A stretch of 64,000 nt of DNA from Marsupella aquatica (taxonomy: Eukaryota > Marchantiophyta): positions 4,526,001 through 4,590,000 of the forward strand of contig OZ316899.1 of assembly GCA_973895155.1 (NCBI GenBank), written 5' to 3'. The notes beneath the pieces were generated by a model. It worked only from the letters and a program-made list of their open reading frames with translations, was not told the origin of the DNA and searched no databases. How positions within the stretch are numbered: position 1 is the stretch's first letter; each line of letters begins with the position of its first letter. The translations under genes and the position numbers were made by a program. This document shows positions 1 through 9,650 of this stretch, piece after piece.

Positions 1-1463
1 AGTGTCCGCATGACTATCCCTTGGGTCGTTCCAGAAGCCGACATCAATTTGCCAAGTAAGTTGGGAGGTTTTCTCTGTGTCAAGTTGCTTTGTATGTAGG
101 CTGGGAAAAATATCTTTGTAGAAGTGGCAATCTGCAAAGCGTGCTTTGAAGACATCGGATGTTGTAGGCTCCATATATCTGATGATTGAAGCTGAGTCAA
201 AACCTATGTATATTCCTGGGTGTCTCTGGGGTCCCATCTTAGTTCTCTTAGGTCCCAGGATGGGCACCATTACTTTACAGCCGAACGTTCTCAAGTGAGA
301 GACATTTGGTATGGTCCCCAGTGCTAGGTGATGTGGGGTAGAGGAATTAAAAGATGATGGTCTATAATTGAGTAGTGCAGCAGAGTGGAGAATGGCATGA
401 CTCCAAGCAGCTGTTGGTAAGTTTGTTTGCATTAGTAGGGGTCTGGCAATCAGCTGCAGTCGTTTAATCAAGGATTCGGCTATTCCATTCTGAAAATGGA
501 CATGGGGTACTGGGTACTGGACATCAATGCCCGTGGCCTGGCAAAATCTTCAAACGTCTTAGAGGTAAATTCACCAGCATTATCTACTCTCAGTGTTTTA
601 ATTTGGTTTTTAGGGAATTGAGCTCTCAATTTTAGTATGTGGGCAAGGAGTCTGGAGAATACCAGGTTTCGTGTAGATAGTAAGGATATCTGACTCCATT
701 TTGTTGATGCATCTATGATTGTCAGGAAAAATTGGAATGGGCCACTTGGAGGGTCAATCGGCCCGCATACGTCAGCATGTATGCACTCTAGGAAGTGGGG
801 GATTTGGCGCTCAGTTGTAGGTGGTGAGGGCCGGATTATGAGCTTGCCCTGTGAGCAAGCTAAACAGGGAGCTTTCATGGACGTGGGGTGGACCATTTCC
901 GATATGCCCAGGGTTTCTCTAATCAATTTCTGGAACATTGTTGTTCCAGGGTGGCCCAGTCTCTTGTGCCAGATCTCGGTAAGTGTGCCTTGGGGTGTTC
1001 CACTGTAGAAGCTGTGGATTTCAATAGTGTAACAATTGGGGGGTGATGCTCTCAGGATCTCTCTGATCTTGGTATTTGTTGGTTCCCCCGAGGTGATGTA
1101 CAAGACTTCCCGTCCTTGTTGAGTGCCCGTCTTAATATGCAGTTTGTTAGCACGGATATCCCCAAAGCTTAGTAAGTTTCTGGTTGCCTTTGGGGTGTAT
1201 ATTGCAGACTCCACATGAATTATCGTCCCACGGGGTAGGGTGACCAATGCTGGTCCAAATCCCTCTTCCAATTGATGTTGGCCCATAATCGTTGTAAGTT
1301 TTCTTTGGGATGGTATAATTTGCTTAAAGTATTCCTTATGCTTAAAAATGGAATACTATGTACCACTGTCGACTATGCATTGGGAAAAATTTTCTTTGAT
1401 ACTAGAATCAGGTGTGGTCTTTGATATGACCATGTTTATAGTTGGTATAATTTCTGTGGATTC
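1..1463 (-). pseudogene. Copia C1 protease / pre-integrase / integrase remnant
   Basis: This encodes the middle of a copia polyprotein. A protease VDSGT motif lies near 1400 and is followed at once by a stop codon. A long open stretch from 1286 down to 480 follows. It contains the GAG_pre-integrase signature (WHKRLGHPG), then the integrase core start (ADVCGPIDPPSGPF), the first catalytic-type Asp region and the second one (LRVDNAGEF). A frameshift near 540 ends that stretch. The region from 480 to 1 continues in another frame into the integrase C-terminal part, which reads GIYIGFDSASIIRYMEPTT-like residues. The gene is cut by the window edge and is non-functional. Assignment rests on direct resemblance to the same regions of the intact polyprotein at 10004-14644. 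Confidence 0.85.
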
Positions 1464-2446
1464 TAGGAAAGTCCCATACGTCTCAGGTTCATTTTGTGCA
1501 GTGCTCTTCTTATATAGTTGCACCAGGTGTGCAGGTGTATGGCATAATTTTGAATGTGGCCTTTAGTGCCACAACAAAAATAGGTAGAGGGGTTTTTGTA
1601 TTTATCTCTTTGAGTGCTTTGCTGTTGATTTGTCCTCGCTCGGGGTTGATAGTTGCCTTGCTGCCAATTGTTTTTGAAGTTATCGCCGGTGTTTTGGTAT
1701 CTTCCCCTGGATCTGCCTTTGAAGTTGTTGCTTCTGCCTCCGCGTCCTCTGAAAGAGCTACCTCGGCCTCTGTATGTGTTTCTCCCCCTGAAACTACCTC
1801 GACCACGGTAAGATGAGCCCTCTCCCCTTTGGGTTGTAACGTAGTGGGATTCTGAATTTGTGACTGGAGGGAGAGTTCCAAGGGGTTGTTTTTGGGAATT
1901 CTGTAATAGCAATAGCTGGTGCGTTTCAGCCAGGAGCATATGGGCAATCAACTCGGAATATTGTGTGAATCGCATATTGCGATATTGGGTAGAGAGAATA
2001 AGATTTGTAGGTGAAGGGTAGAGAGCGTTTTCTCAATCTGATCGTCATCATTAATGGGGTGGCCAATTGGGATACAATCCGAAATAATTTGCAATTGTAA
2101 TCCACGATTGTTTTATGGTCTTGGACCCGGAGATTATCCAATTGTGTCTGGCCGCAGGCAGGTGTATGGTGCGCGTGTGGTCGAAGCATGATTGAAGTGC
2201 ATCCCAAAGGACTCTCAAATTATATTTGTTCATGTACTGTCGCTTCAGAGAGTCACTCAAATGGTGTCAAATTAGTATCAATGCCTGCACTTTTTGCTGA
2301 AGTGTTTGGCCATTGTCAGTTATTACTGTATCCTGTAGATTCTTTGAAGTTAGATGAGCTTCAGCATCGAGCGTCCAGGACAAATAGTTGGCACCATCGA
2401 TGCTGAGTGGTTGAAATAAGAGTTTCTGCATAGAATTCTTTGACAT
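1463..2446 (-). pseudogene. Copia C1 gag remnant
   Basis: The frame starts at an ATG at 2446 and reads a copia Gag N-terminus (DGANYLSWTLDAEAHL). It hits a stop near 2270, then continues as a capsid-like stretch (SLKRQYMNKYNLRVLWDAL) and shifts frame again near 2070-1975. The C-terminal part is an Arg/Gly-rich nucleocapsid (repeated RGRG) with a degraded zinc knuckle (CCGTKGHIQNYAIH instead of CX2CX4HX4C). The role in a live element would be the virus-like particle shell and RNA binding. Multiple frame breaks make this a pseudogene. Confidence 0.8.
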
Positions 2447-2767
2447 ATTGCTAGATTCTAGTGGTATAATTTCTTATTGGTAAGCACATGGTTGCAATTG
2501 TATTTGGGTGTCCAATCTCAATTTCATTCAATTGTTGAAATTTGAGAAAGAGGAAATGGAATTGCAAATTGTAGTTGGTGAATTGTAATTTCTTATCTCA
2601 ATCGTCCAATTCGTTTCATGTGTAATTTTGATTTATAACCTTCCATCCCCCTTGATTGATCTGACCACCGTTGCACCTTTTCCTGCCATAAATCCTTTCC
2701 TAAAAGGTTGCCAGTCTATCTCAAAAGAAGAAAGAGGGATGATTTTTAAAAAAATTGATTCAAATCA

Positions 2768-2784
2768 GCATCGTGCTGATAAGG
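2768..2784 (-). promoter_or_regulatory. Primer binding site of copia C1
   Basis: It directly follows the 5' LTR on the minus strand and reads CCTTATCAGCACGATGC. It does not match the usual initiator-Met 3' end. It is complementary, apart from one or two bases, to the D-arm/anticodon side of a plant tRNA-Ile(AAU) as I remember that sequence. The primer assignment is inference. Confidence 0.55.
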
Positions 2785-2942
2785 TGTTGTGATAGATTGA
2801 ACAACTGTATTTCCATTCCCTTCCATATCCTTACATATAGGCTTTCCAATAGCCTGGTGGTTAGGCAGTTAGTGTGACCTAACCTGAGTAGGCGTAATCC
2901 TAGTTAACCTTATCTATGGTCTAGTTAACTCAGGTTACAACA
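2785..2942 (-). repeat. 5' LTR of copia C1 (158 bp)
   Basis: The sequence starts TGTTGTGATAG and ends GGTTACAACA on the plus strand, so it has TG...CA termini. The same end motif bounds the LTRs of the intact copia at 9478-15265 and the remnant LTR ending at 59361. No partner LTR is in the window because the element runs off the left edge. Confidence 0.8.
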
Positions 2943-3933
2943 GGATGAACAATTGTCACTCCCAACCTCAATTTTTTTAAAAACAATTCATCCTTGCCCC
3001 CCATGCATAGGTTGCGCATCCACCCTTTGCCTCTGCCCTCCATCCAACTGCGTACCAGGTATAGGGGCCTGCAACGCCCCCACTTGTACCCCCTTAAAAT
3101 ACACTTGAGCCCTCTTGGCTCATCATAGGATTGTGTGCCTGGAAGTAAATGCTCCCGAGAGGAGGGAGATTAAATCTCCACTCACACCCCTCCTTTAGAT
3201 TGCAGCATAAGGCCTCATGCCCTCTCACACTGCCACAACCCTTAGTGGCTCCCTAAAGACCTTGAGCCCTCCTGCAAGCTCTTGCATAGGGCAATGAGCC
3301 CAGGTTAAATGTTCCCAAGGGAAGGGAGTGTTTTGCTCCCCCTCTTCAATGCTCTTTCATAGGGCCTCAAGCCGGCTCCCTAAAGACCTTGAGCCCTCCT
3401 TCAAGCTCTTGCATAGGGCAATGAGCCCAGGTTAAATGTTCCCAAGGGAAGGGAGTGTTTTGCTCCCCCTCTTCAATGCTCTTTCATAGGGCCTCAAGCC
3501 CTGCTATGGATTGCAAGCTCCCAAGGGAAGGGAGACTTGTAGCTTGTACTGGGCAGGGTACAAGGACCTTTAATGCCCCCTCATACTCCCTTCCTAATTG
3601 ATTTGGGCCTCATGCCCTCACACCTTGAGCTCCCATGAGAAGGGAGCTTTGAACTCCCCTTCTCCACTTAATGCAGTACCTTTGGGTACTCAGTACCTCT
3701 CCTACATGCTTGTACCACCATGAGGACTCTACTATGGCCCTAATTGCCTCGCGTATCTCCGCCCCCTCCTGCCCAATGTGAACACTGCAATTCTGTCTGC
3801 AGTGTCACATAAAGCTGCAATATGGCAATGACAAGGCACAAAGAAAGAAAATTGTTGAATTGTGCTCCCAATATCCTTTGGAAACACTATGACATGTCCA
3901 ATACTTCAATGAAGTTTCAATCGGGAAATTGTC
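2943..3933. other. Noncoding, repeat-rich spacer left of the CACTA element
   Basis: No coding frame of note. The stretch from about 3060 to 3660 is CT-rich and built of degenerate units around the phrase CTCCCAAGGGAAGGGAG, which can fold into short hairpins, interspersed with phrases such as CATAGGGCCTCAAGCC. It may be the remains of a non-autonomous element, but I cannot assign a family. Confidence 0.5.
3247..3500 (+). repeat. Tandem duplication, two 127-bp units
   Basis: Units 3247-3373 and 3374-3500 both begin GGCTCCCTAAAGACC and end GGGCCTCAAGCC. By eye they differ at very few positions (for example CCTGCAAG versus CCTTCAAG). This is a recent local duplication inside the degenerate repeat field. 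Confidence 0.9.
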
Positions 3934-3936
3934 ATC

Positions 3937-3950
3937 CACTAGTACATTTT
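3937..3950 (+). repeat. CACTA left terminal inverted repeat
   Basis: CACTAGTACATTTT is preceded by the target duplication ATC (3934-3936). It matches the right terminus over 14 bp and then diverges. Confidence 0.9.
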
Positions 3951-3956
3951 TGACGA

Positions 3957-4147
3957 CTTTCCGATACTCAAAACGTGACTATTTTGTCATGTCCGAACCC
4001 GAGAGAATCGGACGTTGTCCGATACAAATACCATTGTAATGTCCGATGTGCGCTGCATCGGATTTAGTTAGTCCAATGTGTTAATGCAACCAATATCCCA
4101 CATCGGTTACATCGGAACGTTTCCGAAACAAAATGAATCGGACATTT
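3957..4147. repeat. Left subterminal TCCGAT/ATCGGA motif array
   Basis: Within about 190 bp the hexamer TCCGAT, its complement ATCGGA or a one-base variant occurs many times in both orientations. Examples are CTTTCCGATAC, GAATCGGACG, GTCCGATACA, GTCCGATGTG, GCATCGGATT and ACATCGGAAC. In En/Spm such subterminal motifs bind the element's TNPA protein. Here that role is inferred from position and repetition. Confidence 0.75.
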
Positions 4148-4472
4148 GACCATAAAAGTATTGTCAAAGGTCAGATTGTGACGCCGATGACATGGTCCTT
4201 ATTCTATAATCTGAGTAACTAGGTTGCTGTATGCAAGGAGTAGCTATTGATACCGCATAACAATTAGCAAGATGGCAAGAATAAGGGCAATCATGGCGTT
4301 AAGAGTAGGGAAATAAAAGCTATGTCGCGGGTGGTCGGCGACCATATCTCTTTCAATATGTCACCAAATCCGGATCTGTAAAGAGCATTGGAAAGATCTG
4401 GTCAAGGCGAGTAAAATCGATACAAAACACTTGAGAAACGGAGGTGTATTAAGGAAGATACGGCCTGATTAG
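4148..4472. other. CACTA-internal noncoding stretch
   Basis: Between the left subterminal array and the LTR-like insertion I see no coding frame or clear repeat. Confidence 0.4.
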
Positions 4473-4553
4473 TGTGACAGGTTAACTTGTGGCCGAAATT
4501 AGCGGGTTCGGCTTCAGTTTCGGGTTAACCCAAGCTCGGCCACGGCTTAGCTT

Positions 4554-4631
4554 AGGTAAGCACGGCTTCAGCTTATCTCAGGTAAGCACGGCTTCAGCTT
4601 AGCTCAAGTAAGCACAGCTTCAGCTTAGGCT
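4554..4631 (+). repeat. 26-bp minisatellite, three units
   Basis: Units begin at 4554, 4580 and 4606, each close to AGGTAAGCACGGCTTCAGCT plus six bases. They sit in a longer field (about 4500-4840) of CTCGGGTTAG/GGTTAGC-like degenerate repeats. Confidence 0.85.
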
Positions 4632-6247
4632 TAACCCGGGTTCGGGTTAGACTTAACTCGGGTTAGCCTAAACTCGGGCTCAGGTTAGCATAGGTAAGCT
4701 CGGGTTCGGGCTCAGCTTAGGCTAGGTTAGCGGATAGCGGATTGCGGGTAGCGGCCTAACCCGAGACCATGGGTTAGATAGGATAGCTAGGTTAGCCGAA
4801 CTCGGGTTAGCTATGTAACTCGGGTTAGCGCAGCAGTGAGTACCCCCTCTCGGTTGCGGGGGCATAACTCTCTGTGTATTTGACCAAATCGGCTATAATT
4901 GACCTCGTTGGAAAGAGGAGCTCAAGCCGCTTCCAACGCTGCTATCCACGCAGCAAATGGTTGAATAGAGAAATTGGGAGAGGAGGCGCAAGCTCGCAAA
5001 AACCATGGAGGAGGGCCCAAATCTGAAGTACATAGCCAATTCGAGATAGAAATAAAGTTGCGAGTTAGGGTTCAGTAGTTAGAGATAGTGGCGGCTCTGT
5101 TAGGGCTGGGATGGGGCTCCAACAGCGTAGTATCCACCCATTTGGGCTCAGTATGAGAGTATATAGAGCAGCCCCCCGGTAGAGGCAAGGGGGGGTGGAC
5201 TTCAGTTGTGTGATCTCACGTAGACTAAGCAGCAGGGAGGAGCTCTGTGCAAGCAAGGCTGGACTTGGACGCTGCGTGTTGGGGAGAGCTTGGTTGTGCT
5301 ATTACTCAGGGAGTAATCAGCCAAGCTTCACAGCTGCAACGGGTTGCTAGGTTTGCGAGCTGGATTGTGGCTCTTTCTAGTGGGCAGCACAACTGGGTTC
5401 TTTTCCCCCGATACAGAGCCTTGGTGATAGGTGATGTATTGGTGATTGTAAACTGTGGGGAAGATTTCAATTTGATTTGTGGTGAGCACATTAGGGAGGT
5501 TGAGACACTGATTGAGGGGCAGCAGGAGGAGCATTTACAGTTCAGTCTGGCAAGGCTACGTGATCCATGGGGAGTCCCGGCCTTTGTCTGGTGGAGAGCA
5601 CTAAGGGATCTATGGCCAGAGCTGAGCTTGCAAGGCAAGCGTGAGGCCGGGCCTCATTGTAGCCTGGGGTAGATCGCCGTTAGGCCTGGTACCAGCTTTG
5701 AAGTTGAGGCAATTGTGCATGCGTAACTTGACATTCTGAAATGGAGGTGTGAGATCTGTACGTGTCCCCAAGAATGAAATGCAGTGAAGGAGGTTGAGTT
5801 CAGGATTGAGTTTGCAATGCAAGTACGGGATTGGTTTGAGTCCAATCTGCCGTCGCAATCTGGAGTGAGCCGGGCTCAGGTTCAGGATTGAGCTTGCATG
5901 GCAAGCACGGGGCTTGTGGGGCAAGCACGTCGCAATCTGGAGGAGACAGCCTTCGGGCCTAGTGTTCGGATCAAGTGTTCTCAGTGAACTATTGTGCACA
6001 TCTTTGAATCTAATTGAGTTTTCCTCTTAGGCCTCATTTCTCTCATGGATGTGTGTGTGTGTGTGAGGCAATCTGAGTGTATGATGGGACTAGCAGCGCC
6101 ACTAAGAGGTGTACCGGGTGCATTGAAGTGGGTTGGGTGAGGGCTATCACAGCTCTGATTGCTGAGAGTGGAATGGCAGAGTGGTGGGGCAATGGCTTAG
6201 AAGTCCCTAAGCCGGGAATCAGTTAGGAGTCACTGGTTTATGGGTAC

Positions 6248-6263
6248 ATTCCGGCGGCGGAAT
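6248..6263 (+). promoter_or_regulatory. LTR palindrome ATTCCGGCGGCGGAAT
   Basis: This is a 16-bp near-perfect inverted repeat in the solo-LTR-like block, preceded by GGGTAC. The same motif is found in all the other A- and B-type LTRs of the window. Function is unknown; the conservation suggests a protein-binding or RNA-folding site. Confidence 0.5.
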
Positions 6264-6596
6264 AGAAATATACCTATGACAGTAAGCATACGTATAGACA
6301 TATGCGCACCGTAGTGCTAGGCCCTGTGTGTGCGGGCCCAATATGAAGACCCCTTATTACCAGAACTATCATGAGCACGGATCTGATTCTCAACCTTGGT
6401 TCTTAGGGATTGAGCTTGGGTGATGTGTGACGGAGTCTTGTTATGATAGTCTGGTGTTAAGGACATAAATTGGTGTTTACCGGCCTTCACAACATCCCTT
6501 CGTGATCCTCAGGTACAAGGAGATGGTTTTGGCAACCATAATGACGTTTTTGATGTTAAGACCCATGTCAATCGCGTGACACAGATCTTCAGGTTA

Positions 6597-6900
6597 TCGG
6601 ATATAATGTGCGTAATTGACAACATCGGATATTGTCCGATGTTGATTACAACGGAGATGTTTTTTGTAATAGAATGCTACGGACATGAATTGCGTAAGGT
6701 AAAGAATCGGAAACATTTCTGAAGCGTTCAATATTGGACCTTTCTTTTGGAACATTGGACGAGGGGTCCGATGCTCCCAATATCGGATGTGAGTGTTCCG
6801 ATAGTTTTGATATTGGACAATTTCTGCGATTGAGCCTTTTGTGCTCCAATGCATATCCGATGCAAGTTTCATCAGATAGACCATTGGACACTGGTTATCT
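6597..6900. repeat. Internal TCCGAT/ATCGGA array 3' of CACTA gene 1
   Basis: There are repeated ATCGGATA, TGTCCGATG, GTCCGATGC, ATATCGGATG, TTCCGATAG and ATATCCGATG motifs in both orientations. The array lies between the LTR-like insertion and the stop of gene 1. It is probably the inner part of the left subterminal region, pushed away by the LTR insertion. Confidence 0.65.
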
Positions 6901-7067
6901 TGAGGTTCTTAGTTGAGTGGGGTTGAGAGAAGTATTAGAGATACTTTATGGAATATGTTTTATGCAAGAGTGGACATTGAGAAACAAATATAGTGCCGAG
7001 AAATATATAATGTCGGGAAAATAAACACAAATATGGTAGGGGGCTAGCTATAGTTGCTGCTTACTAG

Positions 7068-7701
7068 CTAAGTGGTGGAGGGGATGTCATCATCTTCCAC
7101 TACAACTACGTTGGGTCTATCTTGGACTATGGATCGTGATCGAGGGATATATGGCATCACAATAGACCAATTTGAGTCATCCAGACAAGGTAGGTAAAAA
7201 CATTGCTCAAGGTGATGTGGGAATGCAAACGGATCTGAAGACCTCCAATTTGAGCTGATAACACTTGTCTTCAATCGAGTAAATCCGCATGCATCATCTT
7301 CACATGTACGATTGTGGCCCACAAGATTCATCTTGAACCATTTGCACTTCAATACCACTTCCTCCAATGAAAGTAGTATGTGCATGGTACTTCACAGTTA
7401 GGATCTCCTCAATCTTTCCATAATGAGCGATAGTTTACCGAATAGGATTCCTGTCCGATGTGCTGCTCTGTGAATCCTGGGTGAACCAACCCATGACCCC
7501 ACAATCTTGTGTAGTTGCCCTATTCTCATCAAGTCGTTCCACATGAAAGTGTCTTCCCTTGGACCACATGGCAGTCCGAGTTGTGACTATAAGTAGTGGA
7601 CCATGAACAAGGATACGAAGCTTATCAGTCACCTCTGGATAATGCAATACACTCTCCCCTGTACCCACCAAGGCATCCACTTCTAACAATTTTGACTTCA
7701 T
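7068..7701 (-). pseudogene. DUF4216-like C-terminal region of CACTA gene 1
   Basis: Two open stretches, 7701-7435 and 7385-7068, follow the DUF4218 region. The second contains the pattern VVLKCKWFKMN, then SDPFAFPHHLEQCFYLPCLDDSNWSIVM. This matches the plant DUF4216 style, in which a core aromatic Cys-x-Trp-Phe strand is followed by PF-x-A-x-QVEQVFY. It ends with an acidic tail and a stop at 7068. The first stretch carries a GWFTQDSQSS-like motif. The function of DUF4216 is unknown, but it is a constant part of CACTA transposase genes. Confidence 0.7.
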
Positions 7702-7773
7702 GTATGGGTGAAACTTAGGAAATATCCGTGGTCATCGACTATTTTGCTTCTCTTCCTCATAAAACGATGTCCA

Positions 7774-8161
7774 CTCCCCTACGAGGTGTTTACAAAAGAC
7801 AGTAAACAGGAAACAGGATTTAATAACAGAAATTGGTAACAGGAAAAAAAACTGGTAACAAGAAAATGGGTGAAAATTTTTTTTGATTTTTTTTTTGATT
7901 TTTTTTTTAGAAAAAAAAAGAAATTATTTTTTGGTCGACCTTTTTTTTTTGCTAGCGCTCGGCGCTGCTAATAGTAGCGCCCAAAGCTAGCCAAAAATGT
8001 TGCATTGTTAATTTTTTTTGGAAATAACATGTTTTTGAAGACATTTTTAAATTGTGATTTTTCCTGGTAACAGTGATTTTTTCCTGGTAACAGCATATTA
8101 AAAACAGGAAAAAAAATTCTATTTACCTGTTTCCTGTCTCCGTCGCTATACCCTCCCCTAC
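7774..8161. repeat. 9-bp target duplication flanking the MITE
   Basis: CTCCCCTAC occurs at 7774-7782 and again at 8153-8161, directly bordering the insertion at 7783-8152. Nine bases is the Mutator-type duplication length. Confidence 0.85.
7783..8152. mobile_element. 370-bp Mutator-type MITE in an exon of CACTA gene 1
   Basis: The insert is bounded by a perfect 9-bp duplication. Its ends are imperfect inverted repeats: AGACAGTAAACAGGAAACAGG near the left, and AGACAGGAAACAGG on the complement near the right. It is AT-rich with T runs and repeated CTGGTAACAG. A central palindrome at about 7951-7994 has GCTAGC outer arms and GGCGCT inner arms and can form a hairpin. It has no coding capacity. 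Removing it and one duplication restores a continuous reading across the junction (EVVGEW-TSFYEEEK), except for a TGA 15 codons on. Confidence 0.8.
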
Positions 8162-8560
8162 AACCTCTAGTGAGTTGTAGAACATAAATGTTATGTGTTG
8201 CAAACGCTCCGCTGAGCTTAAGAGACGCTCTTTTGATGCCCCAGTGAGTCTTTCATCCTCGTAGTCCGCCTCTCGTGCCGCCTCATCTATCCATCCCCTA
8301 GGAGCATTTGGATCTAGTGTGTCAACTATGTTTGTACAATAAAACATACTCTCTACTCCAAGATGACGCTCTGCAATGCTACCTTCCATCCTAGCGCAAT
8401 TAGAGACATACAATTTCATCACTCCCATATAACGCTCTACCCAATACATCCATCGACAATGCACTGGGCCTGCAATTGCAACCTCACGCACTAAATGTAT
8501 GAGAAAATGAACCTGACCATCAAATATTGAGGGAGGGAGTGCCTTCTCCAACTTGCACAC
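8162..8560 (-). pseudogene. DUF4218-like region of CACTA gene 1
   Basis: The residues CKLEKALPPSIFDGQVH, then LIHLVREVAIAGPVHCRWMYWVERYMGVMKLYV, then ARMEGSIAERHLGVE match the DUF4218 pattern: Cys-x-LEK-PPxFF, HLxxE, GPVxxRWMYPxERxxGxLKxYVxN, ARPEGSIAExY. This domain follows Transposase_21 in plant CACTA transposases. The stretch is open from 8560 until the MITE boundary. Confidence 0.85.
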
Positions 8561-9400
8561 AACTCTACTCCAAATGTCTCCATTGCGGTAATGTCATCCT
8601 CTCGTACCTCCTTTTGACATACCCATCTCAAAAGCTTGCCCAATGACCAAAGGGCATCACGAAGTTCCTCACTACCCAATTTAATAATTGCAACTAGAAT
8701 GACATGTTCAAGCAACCGATGAAAATAATGTGTTTTCAAGTAAGATGGCCATTTTGGAGAATCATCTCCGCCAAATGCTTTCTGGAGATTTGCCCCATAA
8801 CCTGTGGGAAACCTCATTGATCCGATACGTCTGCGAAACTCAGTGCGCTCTGCCCTACTCAAAACCCAAGGAGGATGGATGTTGGGGGGTCACCAGGGGG
8901 GTCCAAAGATGGCCAAAAACCAAGAAGACTATGCATCCCCATCTCCTCACAACTTTCTCTCTAGTTGTGGTTCTTTTCCCCATATAGATGACAAATCAAT
9001 GGTCTGCCCACATTCCCCTCAATGTGCATCGGATCTAACAAGTGATTAATGGGCAACTCTGACCAATATGGCAATTGTGACAATGCAGAGAAACGGGTCA
9101 TGCCACATCGGAGAATTTGTAATGGATCATCTGGGTCTTGAACTCTTTCCCATACCTCTCTCCAATATGTTGGACCCTTTTGCTGAGGTTGAGGACGAGT
9201 ACCGGGTTGGCCATCTTCAGTATCATACAAGAAATGATCACTCCTCCAAGGATGGTCTTCTGGAAGATATTTGGTATGGCCAATGTAAACTATCTTACGC
9301 AAAGTACTTGACTTGCGTTTTGCCACACCCTCCAAATCTGGTCCGCACGAAGGGCAAGCTCTATAGCCTGATGTTTGCAATCCAGAGATATATCCAAACC
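8561..9400 (-). pseudogene. Transposase_21 (TNP2) C-terminal half
   Basis: The exon begins at 9400 just after an AG acceptor and reads GFGYISGLQTSGYRACPSC. It then gives the conserved KIVYIGHTKYLPEDHPWR and LPYWSELPINHLLDPMHIEGNV, where TNP2 proteins typically have KxVYMGHRRFLPxxHPxR and LPYWxxLxxxHxLDxMHIExNV. The frame then changes near 8960. A second stretch, 8862-8491, carries MRFPTGYGANLQKAF and KTHYFHRLLEHVILVAI, corresponding to the VRxPxGYxSN and K-H-CHxLLQ segments that precede DUF4218. The GPDxx region follows the ACPSC pair. At least one frameshift is present. Confidence 0.85.
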
Positions 9401-9477
9401 CTGCGCTTGATCAATACACAACCAGCCAATGAAAGTAAGTTAAATGATACAAATTATAACCAAAAAAATTACTTAAT

Positions 9478-9641
9478 TGTTGTGTGACAATGGAGAGACT
9501 TGCAACTCGCTATTGTGTTCCATTATGGGTGTGACTTATATAGTCACCATAGGGTTACATGTTGGGGTTGGTGTTAACCCATGTTACCCCTTCAGGATAG
9601 GGTTAGGGGTTAACCATGGTCTAGAGTAAATGGTTACAACA
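9478..9641 (-). repeat. 3' LTR of copia D (164 bp)
   Basis: It starts TGTTGTGTGACAATGG and ends TGGTTACAACA on the plus strand. It reads the same as the copy at 15102-15265. A TATA-like CTATATAAG is present on the minus strand at about 9535-9543. Confidence 0.95.
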
Positions 9642-9650
9642 CTTCCCCTT
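9642..9650 (-). promoter_or_regulatory. Polypurine tract of copia D
   Basis: On the minus strand AAGGGGAAG directly precedes the 3' LTR. This is the expected primer for plus-strand DNA synthesis. Confidence 0.8.

Larger units (their letters stand above)
1..2942 (-). mobile_element. Truncated Ty1/copia element C1 (5' LTR, gag, protease, part of integrase)
   Basis: Read on the minus strand, the order is LTR (2942-2785), primer binding site, gag, a protease DSGT motif, GAG_pre-integrase and integrase. This is the Ty1/copia order. Reverse transcriptase and the 3' LTR would lie beyond base 1. Several frameshifts and stops make it a dead copy. Its proteins resemble those of the intact copia at 9478-15265 but are clearly diverged, so it is a different family or an old relative. 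Its LTR shares the same terminal motif GGTTACAACA (plus-strand reading). Confidence 0.9.
4473..6583 (+). repeat. Decayed solo-LTR-like sequence related to gypsy A LTR
   Basis: It starts TGTGACAGG and ends near CGCGTGACA, like the A LTR, which starts TGTGACGCC and ends ACGTGACA. Shared internal landmarks in the same order include a GGTAGAGGCAAGGGGGG run (near 5180), a TGTGTGTG stretch followed by GCAGCGCCA-type sequence (6050-6100), TAGAAGTCCCTAAGCC and the ATTCCGGCGGCGGAAT palindrome (6248). No gypsy internal region follows, which suggests a solo LTR. A 141-codon frame at 5247-5672 is open, but I recognise nothing in it. Borders are approximate and no target duplication is clear. Confidence 0.55.

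Noticed and set aside
3100-3660. CRISPR-like or satellite array
   Set aside because: Units are of uneven length and diverged. Only the 127-bp pair is a true tandem repeat, and there are no regular spacers.
4860-4960. Telomere-like repeats (GGTTAG phrases near 4500-4850 and TTAGGGTTAGGG near 28900)
   Set aside because: The phrases are irregular and short and lie inside LTR sequence. There is no run of exact TTTAGGG units.
5247-5672. 141-codon open frame as a host gene
   Set aside because: It lies inside the LTR-like block, has no recognisable domain and competes with overlapping frames on the other strand.
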